NCBI GenBank assembly: GCA_023393165.1
Contig: JAEWMJ010000041.1
Location: 13,919 to 77,918 of the forward strand
DNA: 64,000 nt
Direction of reading: 5' to 3'
Source of the DNA: Bacillota bacterium
GTDB taxonomy: Bacteria; Bacillota; Clostridia; Christensenellales; Christensenellaceae
In this document: one piece after another, positions 8,296-17,922 of the stretch
Numbering within the stretch: position 1 is the first letter of the stretch
Layout of the letters: each line of letters begins with the position of its first letter
Translations under genes and position numbers: made by a program
The notes under the pieces: generated by a model
Seen by the model: only the letters and a program-made list of their open reading frames with translations
Database searches by the model: none
Told to the model about the DNA's origin: nothing

Positions 8296-10389
8296 TTACT
8301 TTTTCAAATTTATTGTAGTTTTTTGCAAACTGTTCTGGTCATAAATATCCAACCGGAATCCTCCGTTTACTTCCCAATCCTGATCATATTCAAATGTGAT
8401 GAGATTATTTGTGTCATCGACAACAGGAACAACATAATGTGCATTATTCACCACAACGCCAACATTCATGCCGATTTCAGCAAAGGTAATCCAGACCGTA
8501 TTTGGAGATTCAATAGAAAATCCGCTGTTCAAAACTGAAAGTGAAGGTTTGAACAGCCCATCAAACTGATTCATTTCCTCCACTGTTTTTACAGCATGTA
8601 AAAGCAGCGGAACGGATTTTACATCCTGTATTTCAATTGGCAGCTTATAAATATAATAGTCTGTGCCTGAACCCGTCCAAATATGCTTAAGAACCTCCTC
8701 TTCCTCAGTATATAGCTTATTGCTTAACAGATACCCCGGTTGTTCCAGTTTCTCCTTAAGTTCATCAAGAGAATGATCACGGATATCCATAATTTCTTTT
8801 ATATCAAAACCCGCATATAAATATTGATACAAGATATCCAACCCCGAAACACCGGTATCATTAATAATTTCAATACCGTCGGTTCTTTCAACACATTCCA
8901 GAGTCTGATAAACAACGTTGTTTAATTGGGATGGATCTCTTGAAATATCGAGCCGACGCCAAAAAGTGTACCCGCCAGATAATAAATAGAATATAAGTAT
9001 CGTCAAAGCAACAACAGGCAAAATAAAAAGTCTGCGCGGTTTTATTTCGTCCGACTTGTTTTTTCTGTTCCATAAAACAATCCCAGCCAAAATATTAGGT
9101 ATAAAACAAACCAGCAAATAAATATTAAAGTATTGGTAAATCAAAATATCATTTGCATTATGGTCCCATAAAAAGCCGGAGCCGATATTGAGTATGGAGC
9201 CTTTTACTATTAATAAATATGAAAACATGATGATTCCAATAGAAATGGACGGATATAAAAAAGCCTCCCATTTTTTAAAAACCATTTTATTTTCGTATAA
9301 ACCCTTAATGCCTATAGCCCCCATAATCAAGAATGGAACAAACAGATAAGTTATATACCTGCCAATTATATATCCAGGAACCGGATAATTGTAGTATGCT
9401 TTAGCAGAATGCAAGGTTGCTATCAATATCATGGCAAAAGCAAGCACAATGATAAAAACAAAGTACTTATTTTCTTTAGTTCTAAATTTATTTTTTATCA
9501 TATTCTTTATGGCAAGCTGCAGATATACAAAAAACGGCGCAATCATAAGTAAAAGATAAGAACAATAAAATACAAACCATTTAATATACGAACGTGCACC
9601 TGCAAAAGCGACCCCTCTCATTGCAGGGCTTGCTTTGGAACCGGTTGCTTCCATCAGCGTAAATCCCTTTGAAAAGCAATAAAAAAGCCAAGGCAAATAT
9701 AAAGCACAGACAGTGCCTGCGACCATGCATAATAAGGCCATTTTTTTTGCGAGTCCAATTTCTTTTTTTATAAAAAAGTATTTTACTATCCAGGCAGCAG
9801 CAAAAACAATTAGCACTACCCATGCGGCATGGCGTGTATTGATCATAGCCGCCAACAGCAATGCCAAAATAAAATTGTCTCTGAATAGATGTTTGGAATA
9901 ATCTTTTACGAAAAAAAACAGGGCGAATATGATAAGCGGATAAAAAAGATTTTCGCTTAATGTTGCCTGAGGAAACCGCCACATAAACGGAATAACCGCA
10001 AAAATCAAACAGCAGAACAGGGATTTTTTTTCATCCAGAAAGACGCGCGACAGCTTCCAGACGCCAATTATTGCGATACTGGAGAGAATGATATTGATCC
10101 CCTTCATTGCAATATAAAAATTGTCTCCAAACAGAAAAGCAGGCGACAATACAATGGAATAAAGAATCGGGTAATTGGCAGCGGTAAGATTGGTATTACT
10201 TAAATCAACATAAGGACTGTTTGAAAATATAAACTCAGCAATCCTTCTATAAGCCAGCTCATCGTTCATTAGATCCGGGGCTTTTTGCTCCAAACATAAT
10301 ATGAATTTTATTATGGCTGTAATACAAATAATCATAGAAACCAAAAGGATAATTTTAAAATTTTTCTTCTCTAGCAGTATATTTTCCAT
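8296..10389 (-). CDS. GT-C-type membrane glycosyltransferase-like protein
   Basis: This 697-residue protein has roughly twelve membrane segments over the first ~480 residues and an extracytoplasmic C-terminal domain. The first loop after TM1 carries an Asp-Glu pair (LMNDELAYRR, near residue 43). This is the hallmark position of the catalytic acid in dolichyl/polyprenyl-phosphate-mannose transferases (PMT/ArnT-like, GT39/GT83). It could use the polyprenyl-phospho-sugar made by the GT2 enzyme at 23494-24456 to decorate exported glycan or protein; this link is inference. AAAGGAGC precedes the ATG. It is 114 bases upstream of wecB and probably heads this part of the operon. Confidence 0.65.
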   Translation of the reverse strand: MENILLEKKNFKIILLVSMIICITAIIKFILCLEQKAPDLMNDELAYRRIAEFIFSNSPYVDLSNTNLTAANYPILYSIVLSPAFLFGDNFYIAMKGINIILSSIAIIGVWKLSRVFLDEKKSLFCCLIFAVIPFMWRFPQATLSENLFYPLIIFALFFFVKDYSKHLFRDNFILALLLAAMINTRHAAWVVLIVFAAAWIVKYFFIKKEIGLAKKMALLCMVAGTVCALYLPWLFYCFSKGFTLMEATGSKASPAMRGVAFAGARSYIKWFVFYCSYLLLMIAPFFVYLQLAIKNMIKNKFRTKENKYFVFIIVLAFAMILIATLHSAKAYYNYPVPGYIIGRYITYLFVPFLIMGAIGIKGLYENKMVFKKWEAFLYPSISIGIIMFSYLLIVKGSILNIGSGFLWDHNANDILIYQYFNIYLLVCFIPNILAGIVLWNRKNKSDEIKPRRLFILPVVALTILIFYLLSGGYTFWRRLDISRDPSQLNNVVYQTLECVERTDGIEIINDTGVSGLDILYQYLYAGFDIKEIMDIRDHSLDELKEKLEQPGYLLSNKLYTEEEEVLKHIWTGSGTDYYIYKLPIEIQDVKSVPLLLHAVKTVEEMNQFDGLFKPSLSVLNSGFSIESPNTVWITFAEIGMNVGVVVNNAHYVVPVVDDTNNLITFEYDQDWEVNGGFRLDIYDQNSLQKTTINLKK

Positions 10390-10872
10390 TCAAGCTCCTT
10401 TTTCCGTATTCAAAACATATTAATAAACCAGCATGCTTTTAGCCTGGAAATATATCCCTTAAATCAATCAATTTTTGATATGACGTTGAATCAATATGTA
10501 TCTCATCACTTCCGAATTACATTTAACAAAGGTTCTACTAACTTAATATCTATTATTTGCTCGTTATCATTAAACTATACTACTTCTGCCTTTTCATTAA
10601 ATACTGTCTGTTCATTATAGCATAGTATTAAATGAATTAAAATAAAATCTATCCTATTAGATGTTAGCGGGACTTAAGCACTCTTTCAAAGCCTTCAATT
10701 CAGTGAAGGAGTGTTTTTGTGCTATTGAAATAACTATTTTTGAATTTAACTGCCAATGCCGCAAGTTTAACCTAAAACTTACTGTGCCTATAATCATCAA
10801 TCAATGAGCTGTTGACAGATATTTTTTTTTGTGTGATTATTGTAAAAGACGTATTGTTAATAGGGGGAAGTT
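10390..10872. other. AT-rich divergent intergenic region
   Basis: This 483-base gap separates the divergent GT-C gene (minus) and acyltransferase gene (plus). A TTGACA at 10812-10817 upstream of the acyltransferase is a good -35, but no -10 at exact 17-base spacing is convincing (ATTATT or TATTGT at 18-20). On the minus strand, TATAAT lies at about 10612-10617, which would leave a leader of more than 200 bases before the GT-C start. An orphan plus-strand terminator at 10679-10718 is listed separately. No gene was found. Confidence 0.4.
10679..10718 (+). terminator. Intrinsic terminator with no upstream gene
   Basis: Arms 10679-10688 (CACTCTTTCA) and 10704-10713 (TGAAGGAGTG) pair fully if one G-U pair is allowed, followed by TTTTT at 10714-10718. 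It faces the plus direction, but no plus-strand gene precedes it within the gap. It may end a short untranslated RNA, or be a relic of rearrangement. Confidence 0.6.
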
Positions 10873-11919
10873 ATGCCGCTCATATTGATCGCATTGTCGA
10901 TTTGTATTCTCTATATGGCATCTTTAGCAAAAAAAAGAAATTTTTTTTATGATTTTCATTCACTTAAACAAACACAATCCTGGAAAGGAATTGCCGCAAT
11001 AGCTATTGTATTAGACCATATATGGTTTTCCACCAACTCAATTTGGCTCAAACCTTTTTACCTATCCGCATTTTTAGTTGTAGGTCTTTTTTTCTATCTT
11101 TCAGGTTATGGCTTGATAAAATCACAACCAAAAGAAACTAGTGTGTTTCAGATAACAATGGTTCGTAGGTTATTATCAATCATAATCCCTGTTTTGATTG
11201 CCAACGCCCTTTTTGTTTGTACTCTTATAATTGCCGGTTCTACATATACTTTACCAGAAGCACTTTTTTCAATAGTAAATATTTTTGGGGGGGATCGTAT
11301 AAACAGTGCAGTCTGGTTCATATTTAATCTAGTGTTTCTTTATGTATTGTATTTTATTAGCTTTCGACTATTTAACAAAGAAACAGCGGTATTGTGTCTC
11401 TTAGGGATGACCTGTGTGATGACAGCATTATTTGTAATCTTTACTCCTAACCAATACAATTTATTTGGTATGAATTTTTGTTTTGTCGTCGGTATTATTG
11501 TTGGCTATTTCGAACACCGAATCTTTGCTTTTATTAAAAAAAAACCAATAAAATCAGTCTTAATTAGTTTAGGTTTTTTTCTTTTATTTCTCCTCTTATA
11601 TCAGTATTTTTACGAAAATATAGTTATCGGAAAGGTGATATTTAGAAATCTATCAGCTATTTGGTTCTCTCTCTTTGTTGTTATTTTTGGTTTATTAATT
11701 AAGCTTCAGAACAAATCTACTTTATTTTGGGGTAAAATTTCATTTGAGCTTTTTCTCTATCACAATCTTTTTATCACTCTTTTCCGCTCTAACATCTTCT
11801 ATATTCCGGATGACAGTATTTATACGGTCAGTGTGCTTATCGCAACATTCATTTGTTCTTTTTTGATTAATAAATTAGATGTTAAGATTAATGGCGTTAT
11901 CAGAAAAAAATTCGCATAG
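10873..11919 (+). CDS. Acyltransferase family 3 membrane protein (OafA/WecH-like)
   Basis: This 348-residue protein has about ten hydrophobic segments and would transfer acetyl or similar groups to surface carbohydrate at the membrane. The conserved early His/Asp region appears as WKGIAAIAIVLDHIWF near residue 40, followed by FFYLSGYGL, typical of acyltransferase family 3 (PF01757). The ATG is preceded by AGGGGGAA. It is the first gene of a plus-strand, strongly AT-rich block in an otherwise minus-strand glycan cluster, which suggests horizontal exchange. The acyl group and acceptor cannot be read from the sequence. Confidence 0.8.
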   Translation: MPLILIALSICILYMASLAKKRNFFYDFHSLKQTQSWKGIAAIAIVLDHIWFSTNSIWLKPFYLSAFLVVGLFFYLSGYGLIKSQPKETSVFQITMVRRLLSIIIPVLIANALFVCTLIIAGSTYTLPEALFSIVNIFGGDRINSAVWFIFNLVFLYVLYFISFRLFNKETAVLCLLGMTCVMTALFVIFTPNQYNLFGMNFCFVVGIIVGYFEHRIFAFIKKKPIKSVLISLGFFLLFLLLYQYFYENIVIGKVIFRNLSAIWFSLFVVIFGLLIKLQNKSTLFWGKISFELFLYHNLFITLFRSNIFYIPDDSIYTVSVLIATFICSFLINKLDVKINGVIRKKFA

Positions 11920-12263
11920 AACACTATTATATTTGGATAAAATTCCAAACGCTTTTTCTCCTTCAAACATGAGAAAACCTAACCCCTATGTATGAAAAAC
12001 GCTTACCCTAACTACTTGGTAAAAATGCTGCAATCAAACCTACAACCGTGCCATAAGATGTTATTTTGGTAGCTGACCACTTTACAATAATCGAAAAATA
12101 TAATATTATATATTTGAAATAAATACGAAAAAATGAACAATGACTGGTATATTACATATTTTTTGTCGGTTAAATAATTAAAGCAATTATTAGTACTGGT
12201 AACGTCAAATTATTGAATGGTAATAAAAAGTTCATTTTTTATTAGCGCTATTGTAAGAAAGAA
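11920..12263. other. AT-rich intergenic stretch, nothing recognised
   Basis: This is a 344-base gap between two plus-strand membrane protein genes. It is very AT-rich with several stop codons in all frames. I see no convincing terminator after the acyltransferase and no clear promoter pair. A faintly coding-like patch near 11985-12080 matches nothing I know. Confidence 0.4.
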
Positions 12264-15002
12264 TTGATTTGCAAAATGAACAATACTACAGGTTTTAACA
12301 TGTATTCAAATAAAACAAAACAGTTTTTATTTTTTGTCGCGGTGGCGGCATTGTTTGTTTTTATAGCATTTCTATTGGGTGTTATGCCAGGTTGTACTCT
12401 TCCGAGTGTGACTAATTCGACCTGGGCGGGATTTGTGGACGATAGCACGAGGAGTGCTGTTTATACACAATACAGCGATAGGACTTTCTATCCTTATGGA
12501 GCTTCTCAAAATGAAGGATTTTCTATCAGTATTATCAAAGGTATATTTACGATATTTGGCTTGAATTCTTTAAACGCGCTTCTAGCTTCCTTTTTTGTTA
12601 TTTATACTATAGGCTTTATTTCTATGATTTATGTTTCCTTTAAATTGTCAAAAAGCCGTGTTATCACATTATTAACGACTTTGCTCTTTTATATCTCCCC
12701 ATTTCTTTTAAGTCAAAAGGTTGTACTTCCAGTCTATATTGGGATTCTTGTCTTGCCTTTGAGCTTTTTCATTGATTATACCGTGTTTCAGGTATTTAAG
12801 CAGAAAGAATTGTTTTGGCGTAAAAGCACAAAATGCATGCTTGTTAAGATATTGCTTCTGATAGCAGCCTCTTTTTTTGTGAAACTCATCGTTGTTTCCA
12901 CAGGATGGTACACAGGTTTCATGTGTGCCTTCTGTTCACTTGCATTTTTCTTTCTTATAACTGTTTTGGATTTGAAAGCTAAAGATTACGGAAATATAAA
13001 AACAAAAATTGTAAATTTGGCAGTATATGTGCTCATACCTTGGATGGCAGCATTGGCATGGATCGCAATGATTATGCCTCCAGGAACTGCTGATTTCAGT
13101 TATGGCGTTGATCGTTTTTACGGTTCTTCAATTGATTCGGTAACTCTTTTGTTGCCAAATGAAAATCAATTATTTTCCCAAATTGTGCCATCGGTCAATA
13201 ATTTTATACCAGAAAACCTCATGCTTACCGGTAGTACTGCATTCTGGAGTAATTATATGGGCTATGCCATGGTAAGCGCCATATTTGTACTGCAAATAAA
13301 AAATAAAACCAATAAAAAAGTTTCATGGACGCTTATTTTAATTGCTGTGGTCATGTTGGCATTGTCGCTGGGGCCGGCTTTAAAATTTTTCGCCTTAATC
13401 GATGCTGAGCAATACACGTATAATCTTTCAATGGAAAGTTCAAAAGTTATTTTCCCTTGGAATGGAATTTACAATATATTTCCCATCAGCGCTATGCGTA
13501 CAGTTTACCGATGGTTTCTGATGTTTCAAGCAATTATGATTCTTTTGTTTACAATATTGATAGGTAAAGCGTTCCTCAATAAAAAACGAGCATATCGCAT
13601 ACTAGCGTTAACTGTAAGCTTAATCTGCATATTGGAATTTTTGCCGGTCAGTATCCCAAATGTTATAAATGAAAAACTTAGCAATTTTAAAACCGCTGAG
13701 ATGCTATTGAAAGATATTCGTGGTAACCTAGACGGGATCATAGAGCGTGATTCGGTCGTTGCTATAGGACTTGGAGGCAACAGTAACAATAAATACTTAT
13801 CGGCAATTATGATCTCGGGGTTTGATTCACACATATATTCGGGTTCCGGAGATAAGTCTGCAGTATTGTCGAACGAATATACGCCTTACAATATATGCGA
13901 GCTTAATAGTGAGAATGATCCTCGTGAAATTGCCAGACTGATTACATTAATTGACGAAAGAAATCTAGCTGATTACGTTGTGTTGCCTTATTATGATATG
14001 ACTTCAGACATATATAGTTGGCCACCGGATCAAACATCGATTGAAGAACAAAAGGCAATTGCGGATGATGTAGAATCATGCCTGGACGGCAGGTATAATG
14101 TTTTCCATTCGGATTATTATACGGTATTCAAGCTAAACAAACCAGTGGAAGGTTCGTACTATAATATTCATTCTGATGACAGTTTGCATTTTGAAAAAGC
14201 TACAGACCCATATTTAGGCGATATAATATATACTGTTACTGCTCAATCGCCTCTAGTTTTTAAGCTAGATACTACCCATGGGCAATATGATCGATTATAC
14301 GGAAATTTCTACATGAAGTTTAGGCAAAAAAATATTTCTGGTACAGTTAACTTGAAAATTCAGCTGTTGGATCAGAACGGTGATATGATTCGTGAGACTA
14401 AACGACAATTTGAGATAACGTCTAAGAGTGACACGTCAAAATTCATTAAATTTGAATTTAACGAACCGATCAATGTGGGCGCGGACGGTAAACAATTAAA
14501 AGTCACCTTAAGTAGCGAACAAGACTTTTTATTAAAAATCTTTTCTGCAAATCTATATTGTTCAAAAAATATTTTTTCAACTTTTAATGAAGGTATGCAT
14601 TTTAATTTTGAAGCAAACAGTCTAGGCGTGACCGGTAATGGAGAAATGAAAGAATCATATATCGAGTTGTACAACGGTGGTATTCAGTATGGTCCTTATA
14701 TAAATTTGTCTCCGGGTAAATACCGGGTCAGTGTAAACGGTGTAAATGTTGACATGAGTGATTTTTCTGTCTATTCTGTAGCTAATGAACAAAATATTAT
14801 CATTGGAACGAAGAAAATCGAGGACATAAGCACTTCAATACGTGGAGTATATGAATTTGAACTTACAAATGAAGATATTATTAAGCAGGGCTACTCCATA
14901 TTGGAGGAAAAATTAATTAACGTAGAGTTTTCAAACCATAGTACCGTAAATACGCCTGTTTTGATAAAACGAATAGATCTGGAATTGATAAATCTATATT
15001 AA
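12264..15002 (+). CDS. Large polytopic membrane protein, probable GT-C or polymerase-like glycan protein
   Basis: This 912-residue protein is not assigned to a named family. The first ~460 residues contain about ten to twelve membrane helices. The remainder is an extracytoplasmic region, with a mixed segment around 490-640 and a beta-rich region (640-912) resembling a carbohydrate-binding or jelly-roll module. The architecture resembles large GT-C or YfhO-type glycan proteins. The start is uncertain: TTG 12264, ATG 12276 and ATG 12300 are in frame and only a weak AAGAAAG lies upstream. It is AT-rich like its neighbours. Since no Wzy-type polymerase is otherwise evident, it is a candidate for late glycan transfer or polymerisation; this is inference from context. 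Confidence 0.6.
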   Translation: MICKMNNTTGFNMYSNKTKQFLFFVAVAALFVFIAFLLGVMPGCTLPSVTNSTWAGFVDDSTRSAVYTQYSDRTFYPYGASQNEGFSISIIKGIFTIFGLNSLNALLASFFVIYTIGFISMIYVSFKLSKSRVITLLTTLLFYISPFLLSQKVVLPVYIGILVLPLSFFIDYTVFQVFKQKELFWRKSTKCMLVKILLLIAASFFVKLIVVSTGWYTGFMCAFCSLAFFFLITVLDLKAKDYGNIKTKIVNLAVYVLIPWMAALAWIAMIMPPGTADFSYGVDRFYGSSIDSVTLLLPNENQLFSQIVPSVNNFIPENLMLTGSTAFWSNYMGYAMVSAIFVLQIKNKTNKKVSWTLILIAVVMLALSLGPALKFFALIDAEQYTYNLSMESSKVIFPWNGIYNIFPISAMRTVYRWFLMFQAIMILLFTILIGKAFLNKKRAYRILALTVSLICILEFLPVSIPNVINEKLSNFKTAEMLLKDIRGNLDGIIERDSVVAIGLGGNSNNKYLSAIMISGFDSHIYSGSGDKSAVLSNEYTPYNICELNSENDPREIARLITLIDERNLADYVVLPYYDMTSDIYSWPPDQTSIEEQKAIADDVESCLDGRYNVFHSDYYTVFKLNKPVEGSYYNIHSDDSLHFEKATDPYLGDIIYTVTAQSPLVFKLDTTHGQYDRLYGNFYMKFRQKNISGTVNLKIQLLDQNGDMIRETKRQFEITSKSDTSKFIKFEFNEPINVGADGKQLKVTLSSEQDFLLKIFSANLYCSKNIFSTFNEGMHFNFEANSLGVTGNGEMKESYIELYNGGIQYGPYINLSPGKYRVSVNGVNVDMSDFSVYSVANEQNIIIGTKKIEDISTSIRGVYEFELTNEDIIKQGYSILEEKLINVEFSNHSTVNTPVLIKRIDLELINLY

Positions 15003-15087
15003 AATTACAGTTATAAAGGGCAAATTTATTAAAATCAGTATTTCGGAATCAAATAAAATGTAATTATTTATTTGGAAGGATTCAAAA

Positions 15088-16224
15088 ATGAAAGTATTGT
15101 TGATTGGCGGAACAGGTATTTTGAGTACAGACGTGTGTCTGTACGCGTTAAGCAAAGGTATGACTGTTTACTGTATAAACAGAGGTCTGCGGAAAGATAA
15201 ACTCCCAAAGGGTGCGCATCTTATTGTCGCAAATATCAGGAATCAGGAAGATGTTCTACAGAAGGTTGCCGGTTTAAAATTTGATGTGATAGTGGATTTT
15301 TTATCATACACTCCAAAACAGCTTAAACAAAGCCTTTCAGTCTTCTCTGAAAAGTGTGATCAGTATGTCTTTATTTCCACGGCAGTCGCTTACTGCAAAG
15401 AAAGTGAAGACGATATTATAACAGAAGATTTTTCTTTGGGCAATGATAAATGGCTCTACGGAAAAAACAAAGCTGATTGTGAAGCATTACTGAAAAAGGC
15501 CTGCAAGTCCTCTGGGTTAAGTTACACAATTGTACGCCCGTATGTGACATATGGCGACACACGCATTCCATTTGGCATCACAAGCGATAAATCCTCTTGG
15601 TCCTTGGCAAACCGAATATTGACCGGAAAGCCCATCGTTTTATGGGATAGTGGCAAAGCTATTTGTACGCTAACACACACCAGAGATTTTGCTGTTGCTA
15701 TGGTGGGACTTTTCAAAAATCCCTGCGCCTCCTGTCAAGCTTATCACATAACTTCAAATGAGAGGCTAACATGGAAAGATGTTTTAGAAAAAATTGAGGC
15801 CGCATTAAATAAAAGGGCAGTTATTATAGATATGCCAACTTCAAAGGTTGAAAGTTATATGACAGAATACCGAGGCATACTGTCCGGGGACAAGGCTACG
15901 AATATGCGATTTGATAATTCCAAAATATGTGCTGCTGTACCGGAGTTTAAAGCAAATATAGACTTTAAAACGGGTATACAGCAAACTATAGACTTTTTTT
16001 TATCGAATAGAACTGCACGAAAAATAGATTATGTTTGGGATGGCCGCTTAGACAGGATGATCGAAAAATATTCCAAAAAACATCCCCTTAGCATAGATCA
16101 AAAAACATTGGAAATGCGTTGCTTTGATGCGGATGATTTTAGTAAAAAAAACGAGTTGGATTACCGCATCGGGCGAAACGCTTTCTTATATAACTGCAAC
16201 CGAATTTTAAATAAAATTAGATAG
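15088..16224 (+). CDS. NAD-dependent epimerase/dehydratase (extended SDR)
   Basis: This 378-residue Rossmann enzyme probably acts on a nucleotide sugar. The N-terminal dinucleotide site is LLIGGTGILSTD (GxxGxxS form), with D and R residues following the second strand. The catalytic Tyr-x3-Lys is YGKNK near residue 130, preceded by FISTAVAY with the helper Ser/Thr. Substrate-side motifs include IVRPYVTYG. The C-terminal ~70 residues extend beyond a typical epimerase and contain many charged residues. GGAAGGATT precedes the ATG. It is the last gene in the plus-strand AT-rich block and is convergent with the flippase gene. The substrate is unknown. Confidence 0.8.
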   Translation: MKVLLIGGTGILSTDVCLYALSKGMTVYCINRGLRKDKLPKGAHLIVANIRNQEDVLQKVAGLKFDVIVDFLSYTPKQLKQSLSVFSEKCDQYVFISTAVAYCKESEDDIITEDFSLGNDKWLYGKNKADCEALLKKACKSSGLSYTIVRPYVTYGDTRIPFGITSDKSSWSLANRILTGKPIVLWDSGKAICTLTHTRDFAVAMVGLFKNPCASCQAYHITSNERLTWKDVLEKIEAALNKRAVIIDMPTSKVESYMTEYRGILSGDKATNMRFDNSKICAAVPEFKANIDFKTGIQQTIDFFLSNRTARKIDYVWDGRLDRMIEKYSKKHPLSIDQKTLEMRCFDADDFSKKNELDYRIGRNAFLYNCNRILNKIR

Positions 16225-16309
16225 AATCCGTTATTTCGACCAGCCAAACGCGTGACAGCGCTTACCCTGTTACCCTTCCTCGCTAAAAACTGTCCTATCC
16301 GTCTGAGGC

Positions 16310-17851
16310 TTAATTAGGTTTAAGTTTATGGGACCATTTTTCTATTTGCCTTTTTAAAGCGAGTTTTTCATCTTTGGTGGTTAATGTAAAGTAAATAAGA
16401 GAATAATAAACGGCAGCATAGACAATCACAGATAAAATCAGGCTTCCCCATGTATTAATTTGGATTCGGGTATATATAAAGTAGAAAGCAATGCCTACTG
16501 CGGCAGAAATAACAATTTGGGGCAGCATTTTTATAAAAAACAGTTTAGTATTGATTCCTATCGTTTTTTTATAATGCGGCATGATCATAAAAACTACACC
16601 TATTATAAATGAGATCAGCGTAACAAAGGCTCCGCCTACAATTCCGTATTTAACAACTACAAGATAGGTAATAACCGCGTTGATGAGAAATATAACCAAG
16701 TATGATAACAAGTAAAATTTCTGCTTGTTAATAGCGCGCAATATCAACTGGCCGGTTACGGTAATCGATGGGAACAGAGAACCTATCATGACGAGCAAAC
16801 TTGTAGTCCATGCTTCCATATAGCGATCCCCAAGCCACAATGACACAAACTGTTTTCCACATGCAAAATAAACTGTAACAATAAAAAATGCCAAAAACGC
16901 TTGCATTCGCCCTAATTTTATCATTGTGTTCGTTAGTTGTTCCTTTGATGCGCCGCTACTTACCAGACGTACAACTCTTGGAAACATCAAAACGCCGACT
17001 ACTAGGGATAAGCTATAAAAAGCATTTGAAATGTTTGCTCCAGCACCATAAACAGCTGCATCAAAAGAGGAACGCCGCATACCAATAATAATGGAGTCTG
17101 TATTCCATATGAGCTGTGATACAATAAGGTTCAAAAAATAATAAGACGAATAAATAATAACTTCTTTATAATAAGGCCAATGTATAGTCTTTAATACACG
17201 AAAAGAATATTTAGGGCGGGTCTGCAACTTCCGGTCACAAAAAGCAACACTACAAACGAAAACAATAATACTCAAAAGCAAGTCAATTATTGTAAGAACA
17301 ACAGCTGAATCAGAAAAAGTGAGTATAGCCAGAATCAATACGACTCTTAGTACATTCTTAAAAAGATCCAATCCTTTGAGAAAAACAAAGCGTTCATGTA
17401 CATTAAGGATAGCAACATAGATATCGTTAACAATATTAACCGCCATACTGAAAATCAGTATAATAAACAGCTGCCTCGCGAGACTTATCTCTGACGAACT
17501 GAAGGATTGCGCAAAAATCGTTGGTATCAGATTATATATAACAAGTCCCGCAACAAGAGAAAGAATAACAGCCGCTAAATTCAACAGCTTGATCATAGAA
17601 AGGAATTCTTTCTCTTTATCGAGGGTCCCATGCATTTTTATCTCAGTCAAATATTTGATAGCGGCATTTCCAAAACCAAAATTTAATATACCCAAATACC
17701 CAATCAGAGAAGTCGCGATTTTGTAGACTCCAAAAGCTTCATCGCCAAGATTTATGATAATAAATGGAGTGATAACAATAGTAGCTACGCTTTGTACGGC
17801 TAAGCTAATGTAACTTAAAATCGTTCCTGCAATTACAGGTTTGTTGCTCAT
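16310..17851 (-). CDS. Wzx-like polysaccharide flippase (MATE/MurJ/MVF superfamily)
   Basis: This 513-residue protein has about 14 membrane segments and would move undecaprenyl-linked oligosaccharide units across the cytoplasmic membrane. N-terminal features IINLGDEAFGVYKIATSLIGY and FGFGNAAIKYL fit the Wzx/RfbX family, and length matches. I chose ATG 17851 because AAAAAGGAG lies immediately upstream. The frame to 17899 has no site. It is the last gene of a five-gene minus operon (from 22137) containing a GT, a pyruvyl transferase, an acetyltransferase and an Fe-S protein. The same locus also has an ABC exporter, so two export routes coexist. Confidence 0.88.
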   Translation of the reverse strand: MSNKPVIAGTILSYISLAVQSVATIVITPFIIINLGDEAFGVYKIATSLIGYLGILNFGFGNAAIKYLTEIKMHGTLDKEKEFLSMIKLLNLAAVILSLVAGLVIYNLIPTIFAQSFSSSEISLARQLFIILIFSMAVNIVNDIYVAILNVHERFVFLKGLDLFKNVLRVVLILAILTFSDSAVVLTIIDLLLSIIVFVCSVAFCDRKLQTRPKYSFRVLKTIHWPYYKEVIIYSSYYFLNLIVSQLIWNTDSIIIGMRRSSFDAAVYGAGANISNAFYSLSLVVGVLMFPRVVRLVSSGASKEQLTNTMIKLGRMQAFLAFFIVTVYFACGKQFVSLWLGDRYMEAWTTSLLVMIGSLFPSITVTGQLILRAINKQKFYLLSYLVIFLINAVITYLVVVKYGIVGGAFVTLISFIIGVVFMIMPHYKKTIGINTKLFFIKMLPQIVISAAVGIAFYFIYTRIQINTWGSLILSVIVYAAVYYSLIYFTLTTKDEKLALKRQIEKWSHKLKPN

Positions 17852-17922
17852 TTTTCTCCTTTTTAAATAAAACTCATTAATGCAATATACTATTTCCATA
17901 TTGATAGGGTGTTCAACTTGAA

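Noticed and set aside
9581..9982. Minus-strand 133-codon frame
   Set aside because: It is an alternate frame of the GT-C-like membrane protein and rich in Cys, Phe and Arg without any domain.
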